This document shows, one piece after another, positions 1-8,380 of a DNA stretch of 64,000 bases. Below the pieces are notes generated by a model, which worked only from the letters and a program-made list of their open reading frames with translations, was not told where the DNA came from and made no database searches. Within the stretch, counting starts at the first letter, position 1, and the number at the start of each line of letters is the position of its first letter. Origin of the DNA: Methylococcales bacterium (GTDB lineage Bacteria > Pseudomonadota > Gammaproteobacteria > Methylococcales > Methylomonadaceae). The DNA lies in contig JAQTPT010000001.1 in assembly GCA_028712795.1 (NCBI GenBank), positions 62,001-126,000 of the forward strand. The letters run 5' to 3'. The position numbers and the translations under genes are program-made.

Positions 1-2369
1 TTTATGGCTCGGGGCAATTGTTGACCGAAGACTATTATGTCGCCAACAAACTTATGAAAGGCTTTATCGGCAGCGGCAATATGGACACCAATAGCCGTTT
101 GTGCATGTCTTCTTCCGTGGCTGGACATAAGCGGGCTTTCGGTTCTGATACCGTGCCGGGTTGCTATGATGACTTCGAACAGGCCGGGATGATTATTTTG
201 ATCGGCTCCAATACTGCCTGGTGTCATCCAGTCAGTTTTCAACGTATCCGGGCTGCAAAAGAAGCCAATCCAGAATTAAAAGTTGTTGTTATCGATCCCA
301 GGCGTACATCCAGTTGTGACATTGCCGATCTGCATTTACCGGTGGTTAGCGGCAGTGATGCCATTCTTTTTAATGGACTGCTGCAATACCTAAGTCAGCA
401 AAATGCACTGAATCAGGAATATATCGGCTTACATACTGAAGGCTTTTCCGAAGCCCTTTCTACCGCCGCAAACAGCGCGGGCACTATAGAACAGGTTGCA
501 GCCCAATGCAAACTGACTGTAGAAGACGTGCTGTGTTTTTACCAATGGTTTGCAAGTCACGATAAAGTCATGAGCCTTTACAGTCAGGGCATCAATCAAT
601 CTTCATCGGGCACGGATAAAGTCAATGCCATTATCAATTGCCACCTCGCCACCGGGCGGATTGGCAAACCAGGCATGGGGCCTTTCTCGCTGACCGGGCA
701 GCCCAATGCCATGGGCGGACGTGAAGTCGGTGGTTTATCTCATCAACTGTCAGCACACATGGATTTTTCAAATATCGCCGACATAGAACGGGTCGCGCGA
801 TTTTGGAATACAGATAATATTGCCAGGAAACCAGGGCTTGCCGCAGTTGAACTGTTCGATGCGATTTACGATGGAAAAATAAAAGCCGTTTGGATCATGG
901 GCACCAACCCGGTTGTCAGCATGCCCAATGCCGACAAAGTCAAAAATGCACTACAGCGCTGTGATTTTGTCGTCGTTTCGGATTGTATTGCCAACACCGA
1001 TACCACTGCGTTGGCCCACGTTTTGTTGCCCGCACAGGGTTGGAGTGAAAAGGACGGCACCGTCACCAATTCCGAGCGTTGCATTTCGCGTCAGAGGGCG
1101 TTATTCAGGCCGGTGGGCAGCGCCAAACCGGACTGGTGGATTATCACTCAAGTCGCAAGGCGCATGGGATTTGAAAAGGCCTTTCAATACCGGAACCCCA
1201 GCGAAATTTTTCGTGAACACGCCGCGCTTTCAGGTTTTGAAAATAACGCCGAACACGGGCTGCGTGATTTTGATATATCCGCATTTGCTGAAATAAACCA
1301 GCAGGATTATGAGCTTCTACAACCCATTCAATGGCCGGTAAATCAAGCCTATCCACAAGGTCGGGCGCGCCTGTTTGAAGATGGTCAATTTTTTACCCCA
1401 TCGGGCAAAGCACAATTTATTCCCATAGTACCAAGGCCGCCCGTTAATCCGCCGGATAACGATTATCCACTGATATTAAATACGGGGCGATTGCGTGATC
1501 AATGGCATACCATGACCCGCACCGCCATCGCCGCCAAGTTAAATCAGCACAAACCCGAGCCTTTTGTCGAAGTGCATCCAGTCGATGCGCAGCTCTACGC
1601 ACTCTTACCCGACACTCTGGCTGTTATCGAAAGCCAGTGGGGTTCAATGATTGCTCGCGTTCAGATTACAGACAGCCAACAACAGGGCAGCCTGTTTGTG
1701 CCGATGCACTGGACTGAACAATATGCCAGCCATGGGCGCATGGGCGCATTAGTCAATCCTGTTGTTGACCCTATTTCCAAACAACAGGAAAGCAAGCACA
1801 CGCCTGTCCGGATCAAGCCTTATCACTCCGTCTGGCAGGGCTTTATCTTATCGCGGCGGGAGCTGACTGTCACAGAGTCTGAATATCAGGTCAAAATCAA
1901 AGGTGAACATTTTTACCGTTATGAACTGGCGGGTATAACTTTGCCTGAGGACTGGCGTAGCTGCGTTCAAAAAAAGCTGTGTGGCGACGCTGACGAAAAT
2001 TCCCAGTGGCAGGAATATCAAGATTCCGGCAAGGGCAATTACCGGGCAGCGCGGATTGTCGATAATCGGTTGGAAACTGTCATTTTTATCGCTGCCGACA
2101 ACCTTCTTCCTGAACGCAGTTGGTTAACCGGTCTATTTGCAAAGACACAATTAGAGCCGCCCGAACGAATGGCCTTACTGACTGGCAGACCACCCTTGGG
2201 CGTCTCTGATGTCGGCATTATTGTCTGCGCCTGCTTTAATGTCGGGGAAAAAACCATTCGGACGGCAATCAAGGAAAAAGGTCTCAAAACCCATCAGGAA
2301 GTGGGCTTGTGTCTTAAAGCAGGGACTAACTGCGGATCGTGCGTACCCGAGATTAAGGCGCTGTTGTAA
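1..2369 (+). CDS. nasA: Assimilatory nitrate reductase catalytic subunit, 3' part
   Basis: Cytoplasmic molybdopterin (bis-MGD) enzyme reducing nitrate to nitrite for nitrogen assimilation. The frame is open to the first base, so the gene starts outside the window and its N-terminal [4Fe-4S] domain is missing. Visible family signatures are TEDYYVANKL, DTNSRLCMSS, and the GRIGKPGMGPFSLTGQPNAM molybdopterin-binding segment. A molydopterin-dinucleotide-binding domain follows (NTGRLRDQWHTMTR). The last ~55 residues form a BFD-like [2Fe-2S] domain with paired cysteines (CAC near its start, NCGSC near the end), as in NasA proteins that receive electrons through this extra cluster. It is convergent with the next gene, 9 bp away. 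Nitrogen genes glnK-amtB and ald lie elsewhere in the window but not in one operon. Confidence 0.95.
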   Translation, partial: YGSGQLLTEDYYVANKLMKGFIGSGNMDTNSRLCMSSSVAGHKRAFGSDTVPGCYDDFEQAGMIILIGSNTAWCHPVSFQRIRAAKEANPELKVVVIDPRRTSSCDIADLHLPVVSGSDAILFNGLLQYLSQQNALNQEYIGLHTEGFSEALSTAANSAGTIEQVAAQCKLTVEDVLCFYQWFASHDKVMSLYSQGINQSSSGTDKVNAIINCHLATGRIGKPGMGPFSLTGQPNAMGGREVGGLSHQLSAHMDFSNIADIERVARFWNTDNIARKPGLAAVELFDAIYDGKIKAVWIMGTNPVVSMPNADKVKNALQRCDFVVVSDCIANTDTTALAHVLLPAQGWSEKDGTVTNSERCISRQRALFRPVGSAKPDWWIITQVARRMGFEKAFQYRNPSEIFREHAALSGFENNAEHGLRDFDISAFAEINQQDYELLQPIQWPVNQAYPQGRARLFEDGQFFTPSGKAQFIPIVPRPPVNPPDNDYPLILNTGRLRDQWHTMTRTAIAAKLNQHKPEPFVEVHPVDAQLYALLPDTLAVIESQWGSMIARVQITDSQQQGSLFVPMHWTEQYASHGRMGALVNPVVDPISKQQESKHTPVRIKPYHSVWQGFILSRRELTVTESEYQVKIKGEHFYRYELAGITLPEDWRSCVQKKLCGDADENSQWQEYQDSGKGNYRAARIVDNRLETVIFIAADNLLPERSWLTGLFAKTQLEPPERMALLTGRPPLGVSDVGIIVCACFNVGEKTIRTAIKEKGLKTHQEVGLCLKAGTNCGSCVPEIKALL

Positions 2370-2378
2370 GCCAATGAT

Positions 2379-3878
2379 TTAAGAAAACAGGGTCGACTGA
2401 TCTTTTTTCAACTGGGCAACACTTTCTTTGGGTATGTAAAAAACCTCTTTAAAAACACGGTTCATCACCGAGATCAACTGGCGGAATTTGTAAGCATTAT
2501 GATGCGAGTCTCCTTTTTGTTCAGAGGTGCGCCAGCTCTCTTCGTCGGATATACGCAACTCCACACCCAGAGTGTGTTCCTGTGTTTTTTTATCAACCTC
2601 ATTTCTCCGTGCGTATATTGGTGTGCCCGGAATCATAATTTTAAGCGTTTCGGCAACCCGGTGAATCGGCAATGAAAAAAATATTTTACATTGAAATTTT
2701 CTGTGGCCTACAGAGGTATGCTGGTTTTTTCTTGCATTCATGCTGAGCGCTTCATAGAACGTTTTCGCATTGGCAAGTAATTCATGTTCGGTGGATGTTT
2801 TTTCATAACCGGCACTTTGTGAAAGGCTTAACATCAATCTTCGCACCGCTTCTATCATGCTTTCAGGGTCATCGAACAGGGTTTGGGTTATGGATTGGGA
2901 ATTGGTGTTTTCCTGAAGAATAACGCCTTTTTTTTGCAAGGCGTGAAACAGTTTCAACGTATCATCCTTGTCTTTAAGTATAAAAGTGATGGCAAGAATA
3001 TCCCTGATGTCATAAGCCTCCCCTTCCAAATCTTTCCCTAATTTAGTTACCATGCTTTCCGGACTTTTTAACCGGGCTTTGATTTCAATGATGTTGACCC
3101 GAACGCCGTCCCCGCTATCGAAAACCAACCAGTTTTGTTGGTCATCAACTGTGATGGACTCTTTCAGTTTATGAAAAAACGAGGAAATTTTGACGAATGC
3201 ATTTTGCGCCGATTCGCTCGCCGGTATGTGTTTCGGATTTTTCCAATCATAATTAAAAAGATCGTCCAGGCTTTGATTTTCAGCTTCCAGAAAAAAGCCC
3301 AACTGGGCGTAATCATTAATGTCCTGACTCTCTTCTTCGATAGACTTGATCAGATAGCCCATTTTCAGCATGGAACAGGCCGTTTGCTGCCATTCAAGCG
3401 GGACTGCCATCTTTTTACCCTGATAACCATGAAACACGGCTGGATACTTCGTTGAAGAAGCCAACAGGAAAAGATGTCGCGGATCTTTGTTGACTAGCTC
3501 CTGAAACTCCGTATTATTCAGTATTGATTCCACCCTGTTAATGGATTTCAGACTGCTTCGGTAAAGATCAGCGTTGCTGGAGTTTAAAGCGAGGAGGCCT
3601 TCAAGTTGGGACTTAACGAACGGGAACATCCAGTTAAAAAAATAGTTTCTCGTCCGGCTAACATAATTTATTGCCCTTTTCTGTTCGCTCTCCTGCAACT
3701 CGCCATCATCGGCAATATCAAACCCGCGGTTATTCATCATCTTGGCTGCCTGCTTGAGCGCCTTTTGATAATTATCCGCAGATAATAATAAATAGGGGCT
3801 CATCTCGGTTCTATCCAGGATTGAACCGAAAATGACATGATGTAGTTCCTGACTTGGTGATCTCGATTCCATATTCAA
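2379..3878 (-). CDS. Divergent RelA/SpoT-like protein, function unknown
   Basis: A 499-residue soluble protein without signal peptide or membrane segments. Residues ~266-305 (IKARLKSPESMVTKLGKD, then YDIRDILAITFIL) resemble the (p)ppGpp-synthetase core: an Arg/Lys-rich substrate segment followed by an Asp-containing strand. Residues ~439-448 (VELRISDEES) and the following SHHNAYK resemble the VEIQIR strand and the His/Tyr region of that fold. Residues 1-250 are mostly helical and unrecognised. The similarity is read by eye; a nucleotidyltransferase fold is inferred and activity is unproven. The gene stands alone, convergent with nasA and 93 bp downstream of an SDR gene on the same strand. It could be a stand-alone alarmone or nucleotide-modifying enzyme, or a non-catalytic relative. 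Confidence 0.5.
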   Translation of the reverse strand: MNMESRSPSQELHHVIFGSILDRTEMSPYLLLSADNYQKALKQAAKMMNNRGFDIADDGELQESEQKRAINYVSRTRNYFFNWMFPFVKSQLEGLLALNSSNADLYRSSLKSINRVESILNNTEFQELVNKDPRHLFLLASSTKYPAVFHGYQGKKMAVPLEWQQTACSMLKMGYLIKSIEEESQDINDYAQLGFFLEAENQSLDDLFNYDWKNPKHIPASESAQNAFVKISSFFHKLKESITVDDQQNWLVFDSGDGVRVNIIEIKARLKSPESMVTKLGKDLEGEAYDIRDILAITFILKDKDDTLKLFHALQKKGVILQENTNSQSITQTLFDDPESMIEAVRRLMLSLSQSAGYEKTSTEHELLANAKTFYEALSMNARKNQHTSVGHRKFQCKIFFSLPIHRVAETLKIMIPGTPIYARRNEVDKKTQEHTLGVELRISDEESWRTSEQKGDSHHNAYKFRQLISVMNRVFKEVFYIPKESVAQLKKDQSTLFS

Positions 3879-3971
3879 TTCCCTAACGCATTATCCAGGG
3901 TTGCGGCTGCATTGATTTTTCGTTGTGTGCCTTTTCAATAGGTATTTGAAAAAGTTAATTATAAGGTTTGC

Positions 3972-4667
3972 TTACCAAGGCAACGGGGTACCGTCATATT
4001 TTACAAAACTGCCACTTTGTTCAGGCGTAAATTCAGAAATAATTTTCCGCATTCCAGCGACGCTCTCGTTTGCTTCAATCAATCCATTCGGCCCGCCCAT
4101 ATCGGTTCTAACCCAACCAGGATGAAAAATCAAAACACTGACCGCCTGCTCCTTAAGATCAATCGCTATGCTTTTCATTGCCGCATTCAGCGCCGCTTTA
4201 CTGGAGCGGTAAATAATACTGCCACCGCTGCTATTATCGGCAATACTGCCCATCAAACTGCTTATCGAAACGAGCAATTTTTTATCGCCCCGTTTAAGGT
4301 GCGGTAAAAATGCCTCCGCCATTTTCACTGGCGCTTGTACGTTAACAGCCAATGTTTTAGTCCATGACTCGTAATCCAGTTGCCCAAAGCCCTGTTCATG
4401 ACTATCACCATAAACGCCTGCATTATTAATCAACACATCAATACACGTATCATGCAACTGCGCCGCCAATTGTTCGATTTGCACTAAATTCGCGACGTCC
4501 AGAGCGAATACGGAAACATGAGGATACCGCTCGGCCAAGCTTGCCAGCTCGGCCGCAGCCTGCGGCATTCTGCAACAGGCCAGCACTTGCCAGCCTTCAG
4601 CTGCATATTGCTTGCAAAACTCCAGCCCCAGGCCACGATTCGCGCCGGTAATCAATACGGTAGCCAT
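3972..4667 (-). CDS. Short-chain dehydrogenase/reductase (C-factor-like)
   Basis: A 231-residue classical SDR. The N-terminal Rossmann glycine motif TGANRGLG (residues 7-14), the NNAG motif of the central sheet, the catalytic-serine strand ISSLMGS and the YRSSK active-site Tyr-x3-Lys are all present. The DVLINNAGVYG and PGWVRTDMGGPN segments are typical of the C-factor/sniffer-like carbonyl reductase branch, which uses NAD(P)H. The substrate cannot be told from sequence. No operon partner is evident: the gene upstream is far away and the one downstream is 93 bp off. Confidence 0.85.
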   Translation of the reverse strand: MATVLITGANRGLGLEFCKQYAAEGWQVLACCRMPQAAAELASLAERYPHVSVFALDVANLVQIEQLAAQLHDTCIDVLINNAGVYGDSHEQGFGQLDYESWTKTLAVNVQAPVKMAEAFLPHLKRGDKKLLVSISSLMGSIADNSSGGSIIYRSSKAALNAAMKSIAIDLKEQAVSVLIFHPGWVRTDMGGPNGLIEANESVAGMRKIISEFTPEQSGSFVKYDGTPLPW

Positions 4668-5274
4668 TTTTCTCTTCCTTCAATAATATCCCAGGCAACA
4701 TTACCTTGGATATTTTTACCTCAATTATGTGTTTATCGCAAAATCTTTTTGAGTTACCTCTGATGATCGGTATTCATCAAGTATTGGGTATCCGAGAAAT
4801 CCTGTTACTGGCTTGAGAAATCTACGCTCAATAAAGAATTTACCCTGTAGAGCAATGTTGAGGAATAATGAAAAACCTTCTAACCACAGGAGTAGAAGTG
4901 ATAGTTCAATGACCTTTAAATATTTTTGGCTCTCTGAGATTCATAGTGGGTATAAATATTGTCAACAAGTAAATATTTTAATTTTTAGCGATGTGATGAA
5001 AACGATAACGCAAAAAGCCTTAACCAGATTTCCGCCGCTTCTTTGGTGACTTAAACTTAAAGAAATGGTTTTGTCATTACTGGGTGCGGCCTCATTTTGA
5101 AGCAGACGAGCAAATTGGAGCATTTATAGACTTTTAAGCGGTTGATTCTTAAAGGCACAGAATTGTGGCCGCTTCCTCAATACCTTGCCGGCGCATAAGT
5201 TTATCTTTTTTTAAGATAAAAAAATCTAATTATATCGTTTTATTTAAAATAAAAACTGCGTTAAGCTATTTTCC

Positions 5275-5448
5275 AAGGCCGGAAGAACCTCGGCTAAAAT
5301 TACAACGCATTTAGAATCTATAGGTTGCGCGCAAAAAAGTTATAAGGAAGATTTAATTGTATATGACTTAATTATAAAGGACTATTTAAGTTTCGGCTCC
5401 TACCCACAAGGATGTCTTTATGGCGGGCTTTATAGCCCGCTTTTTTTT
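5275..5448 (+). ncRNA. Candidate small RNA with repeated GGA motifs
   Basis: Four GGA triplets (5281, 5346, 5379, 5410) lie within 135 bases. At least two sit in plausible hairpin loops: GCCG...CGGC around 5279-5295 and ACTTAA...TTAAGT around 5365-5390. The segment ends in a textbook intrinsic terminator, and the nearest upstream gene points the other way, so the terminator has no obvious protein-gene client. This is the design of CsrA/RsmA-sequestering RNAs (CsrB/RsmY/RsmZ type), although those usually carry more GGA sites. The 5' end is a guess. Confidence 0.3.
5423..5448 (+). terminator. Rho-independent terminator
   Basis: A perfect 7-bp stem GCGGGCT/AGCCCGC (5423-5429 and 5434-5440) closes a TTAT loop and is followed directly by eight T residues. 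Transcription reaching it must start inside the intergenic region, because the upstream gene is on the other strand. Confidence 0.85.
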
Positions 5449-5521
5449 GTTAGCGGGATTTTCTTGGTTCAGAAAGCCTGTAACTGATTTTATCGGATAA
5501 TAGTTGATTGGAGGTTAGGTT

Positions 5522-6406
5522 ATGCCGTTACAACATTTAGTGGAGTATTTTAATGACAGGCTTGGACGCGAACACCGTTCAAGTTTTCGGCCATTCATTC
5601 TGGAAGAAGGAAAAGTCAGCGGTCTCTTCGGCCCTATCAGGATCGACAGTTTTTTTGCACCGCTACGGCAGACATTAAAGCCTACCGTGATTGTTGGCCA
5701 TACGGCGCAGATAAGCGTTGCCCCCAATAAAACCCAGCATTTGTATGAAAGTGAAATTGAAGCTCTTTTAGCTAATAAAACCGTACAAGCCAGTGATTTT
5801 GAATCCATCATTAATTTTGACCGTTTGTGCCGTACCGTCCACATGCTGAATTATTTGACTTTAGCGCATTTGCAAGGCGTGCTTTTTTTGGAAGTTGATC
5901 CCAGGCATATATTGGGTATTAAACGGGATCATGGCGTTTATTTTGAAGAAGTGATTGTACGGTGTGGATTTGAAACTAAAAATGTCGTCATAGTATTGGC
6001 CGTAAATAGTCAATATGCCCGCTATTATCAGGAGCTGATTAAGGGCTTGGATAATTACCGGCGAAGAGGCTATCAAATTGCACTCAAGTACGAATACCTG
6101 CCTCAAGGAGAAGAAACGGCTGATTTTATTGCCAATATAGCCCCCAATTTCGTCAGCGTATCAGCGCGGACTATGGAGGATCAGGTATATGACGATAATT
6201 TCCTGGAAAAATTACGTCAGTTGAAAAAAAGGGTTGCTTCACTAGGCGGGCAAACTATCCTGCAACAAATCGATGAGAAAAAATCCGATTTATTAGCCCG
6301 CAATACAGATTTTGATTGGGTGGAGGGCAACTACTACCGGGCCATCGCATTTGACTATTTGGGCCATTCGAAGCCTGATCATTATGGATTGAATGCGAGT
6401 AAATAG
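5522..6406 (+). CDS. Degenerate EAL-domain protein, probably catalytically inactive
   Basis: A 294-residue cytoplasmic protein that follows the EAL phosphodiesterase pattern without its catalytic residues. SFRPFILEEGKVSGLFGP (residues 20-37) occupies the FQPIVDL...EALLR position, but the EAL triad is replaced. LQGVLFLEVDP (117-127) corresponds to the usual FxNVxP strand with Asn changed to Glu. NVVIVLAV (154-161) corresponds to the VxIEIxE strand without the metal-binding Glu, and KYEYLP lacks the DDFG aspartates. C-terminal EGNYYRAI recalls QGYLFGRP. It is therefore likely a c-di-GMP or protein-binding regulator rather than a hydrolase. The strong ribosome-binding site ggagg just upstream fixes the start. 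No sensor domain is attached. Confidence 0.65.
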   Translation: MPLQHLVEYFNDRLGREHRSSFRPFILEEGKVSGLFGPIRIDSFFAPLRQTLKPTVIVGHTAQISVAPNKTQHLYESEIEALLANKTVQASDFESIINFDRLCRTVHMLNYLTLAHLQGVLFLEVDPRHILGIKRDHGVYFEEVIVRCGFETKNVVIVLAVNSQYARYYQELIKGLDNYRRRGYQIALKYEYLPQGEETADFIANIAPNFVSVSARTMEDQVYDDNFLEKLRQLKKRVASLGGQTILQQIDEKKSDLLARNTDFDWVEGNYYRAIAFDYLGHSKPDHYGLNASK

Positions 6407-6413
6407 TAGCCCG

Positions 6414-6427
6414 CCCGATTTGTCGGG
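6414..6427. other. Hairpin between convergent genes
   Basis: CCCGA-TTTG-TCGGG forms a perfect 5-bp stem between two convergent genes. There is no T-run on either side, so it is a weak or factor-assisted terminator, or a REP-like scar. Confidence 0.3.
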
Positions 6428-6448
6428 ATGGTTGCCACAGTCATTCAT

Positions 6449-6889
6449 TCAAGCAAATAGCCGCAATAAGAACCCCAGGAATAGCACCGAAAAACCGCCA
6501 ATCTCGGATACTGCCAGGATATTGAGGATTAGATAATCCTTTGCTTTGTCTGGCGAGTCCCGCAAACTGTTATTGCTGTCAGTTGATAAGCCTAACTGGA
6601 CATAGTGGGTGATGGCAATGCCAAAAAATAGCAGCGGCGGGATAACCGCAATGGTGTTGACCAAATTGGAAAAGGCGCTTATTGCAGCGAAAATGGCCAG
6701 TAGTTGGGCAGAAAACGCGTACATCAAAGCTGCCCGGTGTGCAGTGTTTACGTAATGGGGCGCTTCAGCCCTTGGGTGCTGTCTCATGCAGATGTATTTC
6801 CATACGCCGGTCAGTAAACCCGCCATAAAGAAAATACCGGATGCAGTAAGCGCAATACGGGATGCTGTGCTGTTGAGTAATTCTTCCAT
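6449..6889 (-). CDS. Small integral membrane protein, unknown function
   Basis: A 146-residue protein with four hydrophobic helices, at about residues 13-32, 52-75, 78-97 and 120-143, joined by short loops. The second loop contains CMRQHPRAEAPHYVNTAHRA, with several His that could be functional. I recognise no family. It is convergent with the EAL-like gene and divergent from the AraC-family gene 187 bp away. The ATG follows a weak purine stretch. Confidence 0.6.
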   Translation of the reverse strand: MEELLNSTASRIALTASGIFFMAGLLTGVWKYICMRQHPRAEAPHYVNTAHRAALMYAFSAQLLAIFAAISAFSNLVNTIAVIPPLLFFGIAITHYVQLGLSTDSNNSLRDSPDKAKDYLILNILAVSEIGGFSVLFLGFLLRLFA

Positions 6890-7076
6890 TTTGTTTTCCT
6901 TAGATAGTGTTTTAAATGCTTTCCGAACGGTGGGCCGCCAGCCGGATTAATTGTTAGTATAAAGTTTTTTGCTATTTCCAGTTGGTATGAAAAGGAACTA
7001 AAACTTGACTGTAGCGGCTGTTTTGACGTTTATATGAATTCAAGAGCGATTATTTTGTTAAACTAAGGTCTGGACC

Positions 7077-8078
7077 ATGACTGCGACAACCATGAAACTG
7101 CTGAACAACACTATTAATGGTGGTCTGAAGCTTTCGACAAACATTATTCCTCCGCATGAAAGGGTTGACTGGCTGCGTGAAGTGATATGCCGGGAGTACA
7201 CCAATGTTGAAATAACCTCACCAGCTCATGTCGGCTTGTCTCAAGATTTGACTATTTGTCCTTGGGGAAATCTTCAACTGTCGATCATTCAATCCAGTGC
7301 GATTTCTTTAGAGCGGTTGCCAAGGGAGCCGCACTTGAACAGCCAGGATGCCTACTTCGCGGTCATACTACTTTCCGGCGACTACAGACTGGAGCAAAAT
7401 GGAAGGAACGTTTTACTCCAGCCTGGTGATATGACCATTTATGATGCGACCCGGCCACATCGAATCCATTGTCCTGGCGAGTTCTCCAAGCTGATTCTTT
7501 CAATCCCCCGGACTGTATTTAGGGACAGGGTTGCGGGGATAGACCGTTGCACTGCACTGCGCATTCCCAGCACTCAAGGAATCGGCTTTGTGGCAGCAAA
7601 TTTCCTGCGCTCATGCGCCACTCACGCCGACCAGTTACAAGCCCACGAATTCTCCACTCTTTCCGGTCATGCGCTGGACTTGTTGACATTGGCGGTGGCA
7701 TCGGTGCGCCCGGTTGGCATCAATCTTTCCAGAAGCCGCGCTGTATCCTTTAACAGCATCAAGACCATCATTGAGCAAAACTTACGGAACAGTGATCTTG
7801 ACACTGGCGTGATTACCCGTATTGCGGGCTTGTCCGCGCGATATATCAACGGCCTGTTTGAAGAAGAGGGGACTTCATTGATGCGCTACGTCCGGAAGCG
7901 CAGATTGGAGAATTGCCGTAAGGATATGCTGAATCCATTTTATGCAGGCCATCAACTATCCGGCATCGCTTTTCGTTGGGGATTTAACGATGCTGCACAT
8001 TTCAGCAGGGCTTTCAAACAGCAGTTTGGTTGTTCTCCCCGGGAATTTAGACGCGATCAAGCTCAAGGGCGCGATTAG
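7077..8078 (+). CDS. AraC-family transcriptional regulator
   Basis: A 333-residue protein. The N-terminal ~200 residues look like an AraC-binding-like cupin sensor (DAYFAVILLSGDYRLEQNGR, LLQPGDMTIYDATRPHRI), as in FeaR/XylS-type regulators. The C-terminal ~110 residues are the double helix-turn-helix domain: ITRIAGLSARYINGLFEEEG for the first HTH, and ISGIAFRWGFNDAAHFSRAF-like residues ending in the signature FKQQFGCSPREFR for the second. The effector is unknown. A second ATG 15 bases downstream is also possible. It is followed by the ald region on the same strand, but a 300-bp gap with its own repeat separates them, so regulation of ald is only a possibility. Confidence 0.88.
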   Translation: MTATTMKLLNNTINGGLKLSTNIIPPHERVDWLREVICREYTNVEITSPAHVGLSQDLTICPWGNLQLSIIQSSAISLERLPREPHLNSQDAYFAVILLSGDYRLEQNGRNVLLQPGDMTIYDATRPHRIHCPGEFSKLILSIPRTVFRDRVAGIDRCTALRIPSTQGIGFVAANFLRSCATHADQLQAHEFSTLSGHALDLLTLAVASVRPVGINLSRSRAVSFNSIKTIIEQNLRNSDLDTGVITRIAGLSARYINGLFEEEGTSLMRYVRKRRLENCRKDMLNPFYAGHQLSGIAFRWGFNDAAHFSRAFKQQFGCSPREFRRDQAQGRD

Positions 8079-8380
8079 GGGTGAAGTACGAGGTTGATGC
8101 GCAGTAAATCAATTGCGTAAAACTCGTTTCCTTATCGGAGCTGGGGGGATGATTGATCCTGCTGCCAAACCTTGCGCATTTCTTACACGGATAAACTAAA
8201 GGCTATTTCTCTATTTATTTGAAATTTCAGTCTAATAATGTTGTTTTGTGGATGGAGCAAGCATGGTAAGCTTTCAAAAGAATGCATCAACATCACATCG
8301 GACTATCACAAATTAAGCTTTCAAAAGAATGCATCAACATCACAGCGGACTATCACAAATCGACAATCTGGAGCCAAGCC
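8079..8380. other. Leader region of ald
   Basis: About 300 bp between the regulator and ald. The only structure I can support is the 47-bp tandem duplication that ends 20 bp before the ald start (separate entry). The purine stretch tctggagcc at 8369-8377 can serve as the ald ribosome-binding site. Confidence 0.5.
8267..8360 (+). repeat. 47-bp tandem direct duplication in the ald leader
   Basis: Copies 8267-8313 and 8314-8360 begin taagctttcaaaagaatgc and match at 46 of 47 positions (single T/G difference seven bases after the second 'catca'). They abut with no spacer, so this is a tandem duplication and not a CRISPR unit. Both copies lie upstream of the proper ald start, in the presumed promoter or 5' untranslated region. 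Confidence 0.95.

Larger units (their letters stand above)
4668..5521. other. Long intergenic region, no convincing protein gene
   Basis: About 850 bp between divergent genes, A+T-rich. The short open frames have no ribosome-binding sites or family signatures. An AT-rich perfect palindrome (arms of 8) lies at 5200-5220. The right-hand third contains a possible small RNA ending in a strong terminator (separate entries). The ribosome-binding site of the next gene (ttggagg) is at about 5507-5513. Confidence 0.6.

Noticed and set aside
4813..5049. 78-codon plus-strand frame in the first long gap
   Set aside because: No ribosome-binding site, no recognisable domain and no hydrophobic signal. Judged non-coding.
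8267..8360. Possible CRISPR-like repeat pair
   Set aside because: Only two copies, directly adjacent with no spacer, and longer than typical repeats. It is a tandem duplication.
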